Below, piece after piece: positions 62,401 through 64,000 of a DNA stretch of 64,000 bases. The stretch is from Plenodomus lindquistii. Its lineage: Eukaryota; Ascomycota; Dothideomycetes; Pleosporales; Leptosphaeriaceae. The position numbers and the translations under genes are program-made. The stretch's first letter is position 1. Every line of letters begins with the position of its first letter. A model generated the notes under the pieces. That model saw nothing but the letters and a program-made list of their open reading frames with translations, was not told where the DNA came from and did no database searches. The stretch is from positions 3,472,001-3,536,000 of the forward strand of contig JANUWI010000002.1 in assembly GCA_025504975.1 (NCBI GenBank). Reading direction: 5' to 3'.

Positions 62401-63830
62401 AGATTTTAAACTTATACTAAGTATAGATTATACTCTAGAGTATTTTAAAAATACTAAAAATACTTTTTTTCTATTTTTTTATAAAGCTATAGGTGTAAGG
62501 CTTACTACTATAATTATTTCTAATAATAAGTATCTACTATTTTTTAGAGCTTTTTTGTAGTGTATTTAAAAGATTCTATAATACTCTCTAATATAGCTAA
62601 GTAAGCTATTTTTAAAAATATTATAAAATAATTTAGCTAGCGTAAATTCTAGTATAGTATTTATATTATATTTATAAAATACTATTTATCTATATACCTC
62701 TAGTATACTTTATAAATATTTAAAGTACTTTAAAACTAAAGTAGCTAGATCTAGTATACTAAAGCTTTTCTAGATTAAAGTATAAATAGATAGTAAAAAA
62801 TCTTTTTATTAAAACTAATATTATATTTATAGCTAGAAAGTAAATAGTAATAAATTTATATTTTTTTTTAAAGTTAAATTCTATTTATAGAGTAACTAGG
62901 CTAATATAATACTTTTTTTTATAACTACTATATTATAGTATTATATTTAGTCTAAAATACTATACTTTTTTATTTAAAAGTAGAGCTTTAAATATAATAT
63001 TAATATAAAACTTTTTTACTACTACTATATTAAATAGTACTAAGTTCTCTATACGCTTTCTATATGCTTTTATAAAAATGTTTTTTATTACTTATGTATC
63101 TGTTCTAGAGATCTAAAATAACTAAGTACTTATTTTTACTATAAAAATTTTTTCACTCTGTTTAAAAATGCCTAGTTTAAAGTAATTAACTAATTTAATT
63201 AAAAAAAAGCCCCTCTATTATCTAAAATAGTGTTTTTAAATAGTATATAAGTATTAAAATCTATAGTACTATAAATTTTATATATTATTATAAAGCTATT
63301 TAGTTATAAATTAATAAAAGCAGCCTAAATTACTTAAAAAAAGCTTCAAGATTCTCTACTTTTAGCTATTTTATTTTATTTATTAGTAGAGCTTTTAGCT
63401 TTTTCTACTTTTTTATAAAATTTACATTATAGCTTATTAAAAAAGGCTAATAACTTCTTTTTTTTTTTTTTTTAAATAGTTTATTAGTAAGCGTAGGTTT
63501 TATTTAGTAGTAATTTTTTAAGCTTTATATATAATCTCTATTATAAAAACACGTAGCTAATTCTAAAGGTTCTATTAAACTATTATCTATATCTATAGTA
63601 GAAAATTTTTTTTCTATTTTTAGTATATAATATAAATTACTAAAGTAATTTAAAATAGATATAGCTAATCTATTTAAATATTAAAGTATAAGTAGTATAT
63701 TTAAATATTTTATTTTTAATAATTTTCTAGTATATAGATCTTGTCTAGTTAGGTAAAAACTATTATAGTTTAAACTAATAATTTTAAAAAGTTAGAAGTT
63801 TAGTAATACTCTACTTTACTTTTACTAGAC
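62401..63830 (-). other. Copia 5' part (gag region) or flank, unassigned
   Basis: Placed by order only: gag and 5' LTR of the copia element should lie here. I found no zinc knuckle and no LTR partner. A long T run (63451-63472) and TA-rich stretches are present. Confidence 0.35.
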
Positions 63831-63837
63831 CTAAACT

Positions 63838-63970
63838 AGCGCGTTTTAGTTAGTAGAAATACTAATATATTTCTACTTTATATAGAGAAAACTAGCTCTC
63901 TATATAATATTTTACTATAGAGGCTATTAATTAAATTACTATAAATACTATCTATATTTATACTTTTCTA
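63838..63970 (+). repeat. LTR-like fragment related to E5 LTR
   Basis: 'agcgcgttttagttagtagaaatact' (split at 63838-63863) and 'gaaaactagctctctatata' match the E5 LTRs (50370-50430, 57470-57535), ending with 'ctataaatact'. The first 60 bp of the LTR is not recognisable. It may be a solo LTR or the start of another E5-family element running out of the window. Confidence 0.75.
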
Positions 63971-64000
63971 CTATATTATATTAATACTATTTCTAGAATA

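Larger units (their letters stand above)
50141..63830 (-). mobile_element. Ty1/copia retrotransposon in three pieces (host of E5 and FL2-2)
   Basis: Read from high to low coordinates: gag region (about 63.8-62.4 kb), integrase (62.4-61.4), reverse transcriptase (61.1-59.9), [FL2-2], RNase H (57.99-57.60), [E5], C-terminal end (50.30-50.14). Integrase before RT is the copia order. Both insertions carry their own target duplications, so the three pieces were once contiguous; removing 57995-59858 and 50297-57603 restores collinearity. I could not find its LTRs, so both outer limits are approximate. Confidence 0.8.

Noticed and set aside
1..64000. Origin from an AT-rich organelle, Plasmodium-like genome or bacterial endosymbiont
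   Set aside because: CpA/TpG loss with CpG retained, stop-ridden LTR retrotransposon pol frames, and Fot1-type transposons point to a RIP-competent ascomycete. No genes for the other options are present.
1..64000. tRNA, rRNA, CRISPR array or riboswitch
   Set aside because: No cloverleaf-like GC-rich stem, no rRNA core sequence, and no regularly spaced repeats other than the two tandem arrays described.

Overview
This window is a block of dead transposable elements from a filamentous ascomycete (Pezizomycotina). It carries the full signature of repeat-induced point mutation (RIP): extreme A+T (roughly three-quarters or more by eye), TpA everywhere, CpA/TpG almost gone, CpG still present (acg, gcg). 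Reading frames are broken almost only by TAA and TAG, where the families have Gln or Trp; TGA and ATG are nearly absent. I see no intact host gene, tRNA or rRNA. The species cannot be named from sequence alone; AT-rich RIP blocks of this kind are known from several Dothideomycetes, Leotiomycetes and Sordariomycetes.

Layout. (1) 1-7483: Ty3/gypsy retrotransposon A1, with a second full copy A2 at 38437-45938 (417/416-bp LTRs, ATAGT target duplication). (2) 8552-10472 and 11027-12825: two facing copies of a Fot1/pogo-like DNA transposon (FL1); further pieces lie at 47290-48818. (3) 13169-36978: a four-level nest. A second Fot1-like family (FL2-1, TA duplication) was split by a very large Ty3/gypsy element, here called E4 (14757-36702; 147-bp LTRs, GTTTA duplication). 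E4 was entered by a short TA-flanked inverted-repeat element at 18901-19638, which is not RIPed, and by a 6.95-kb chromovirus, E3 (21047-27994; 478-bp LTRs, ACTTA duplication). Removing the inserts gives FL2-1 about 1.86 kb, almost the size of the uninterrupted sister FL2-2 (1864 bp at 57995-59858). (4) 36981-38431: minus-strand fragment of an E3 relative. (5) 45944-50140: AT-rich spacer, a 30-bp tandem repeat and FL1 pieces. (6) About 50141-63830: a minus-strand Ty1/copia element cut into three by chromovirus E5 (50297-57603) and by FL2-2. (7) 63838-63970: an LTR-like piece related to E5.

The genes do not work together as a pathway; they are successive layers of parasites, and the nesting gives relative ages. 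The most unusual object is E4. Even without its recognised inserts it is about 14.2 kb with only 147-bp LTRs, and downstream of integrase it carries a long relic reading frame of about 900 codons that I cannot assign. The second is the small element at 18901-19638, which keeps normal CA/TG content inside a saturated RIP block and so either arrived after RIP or escaped it.
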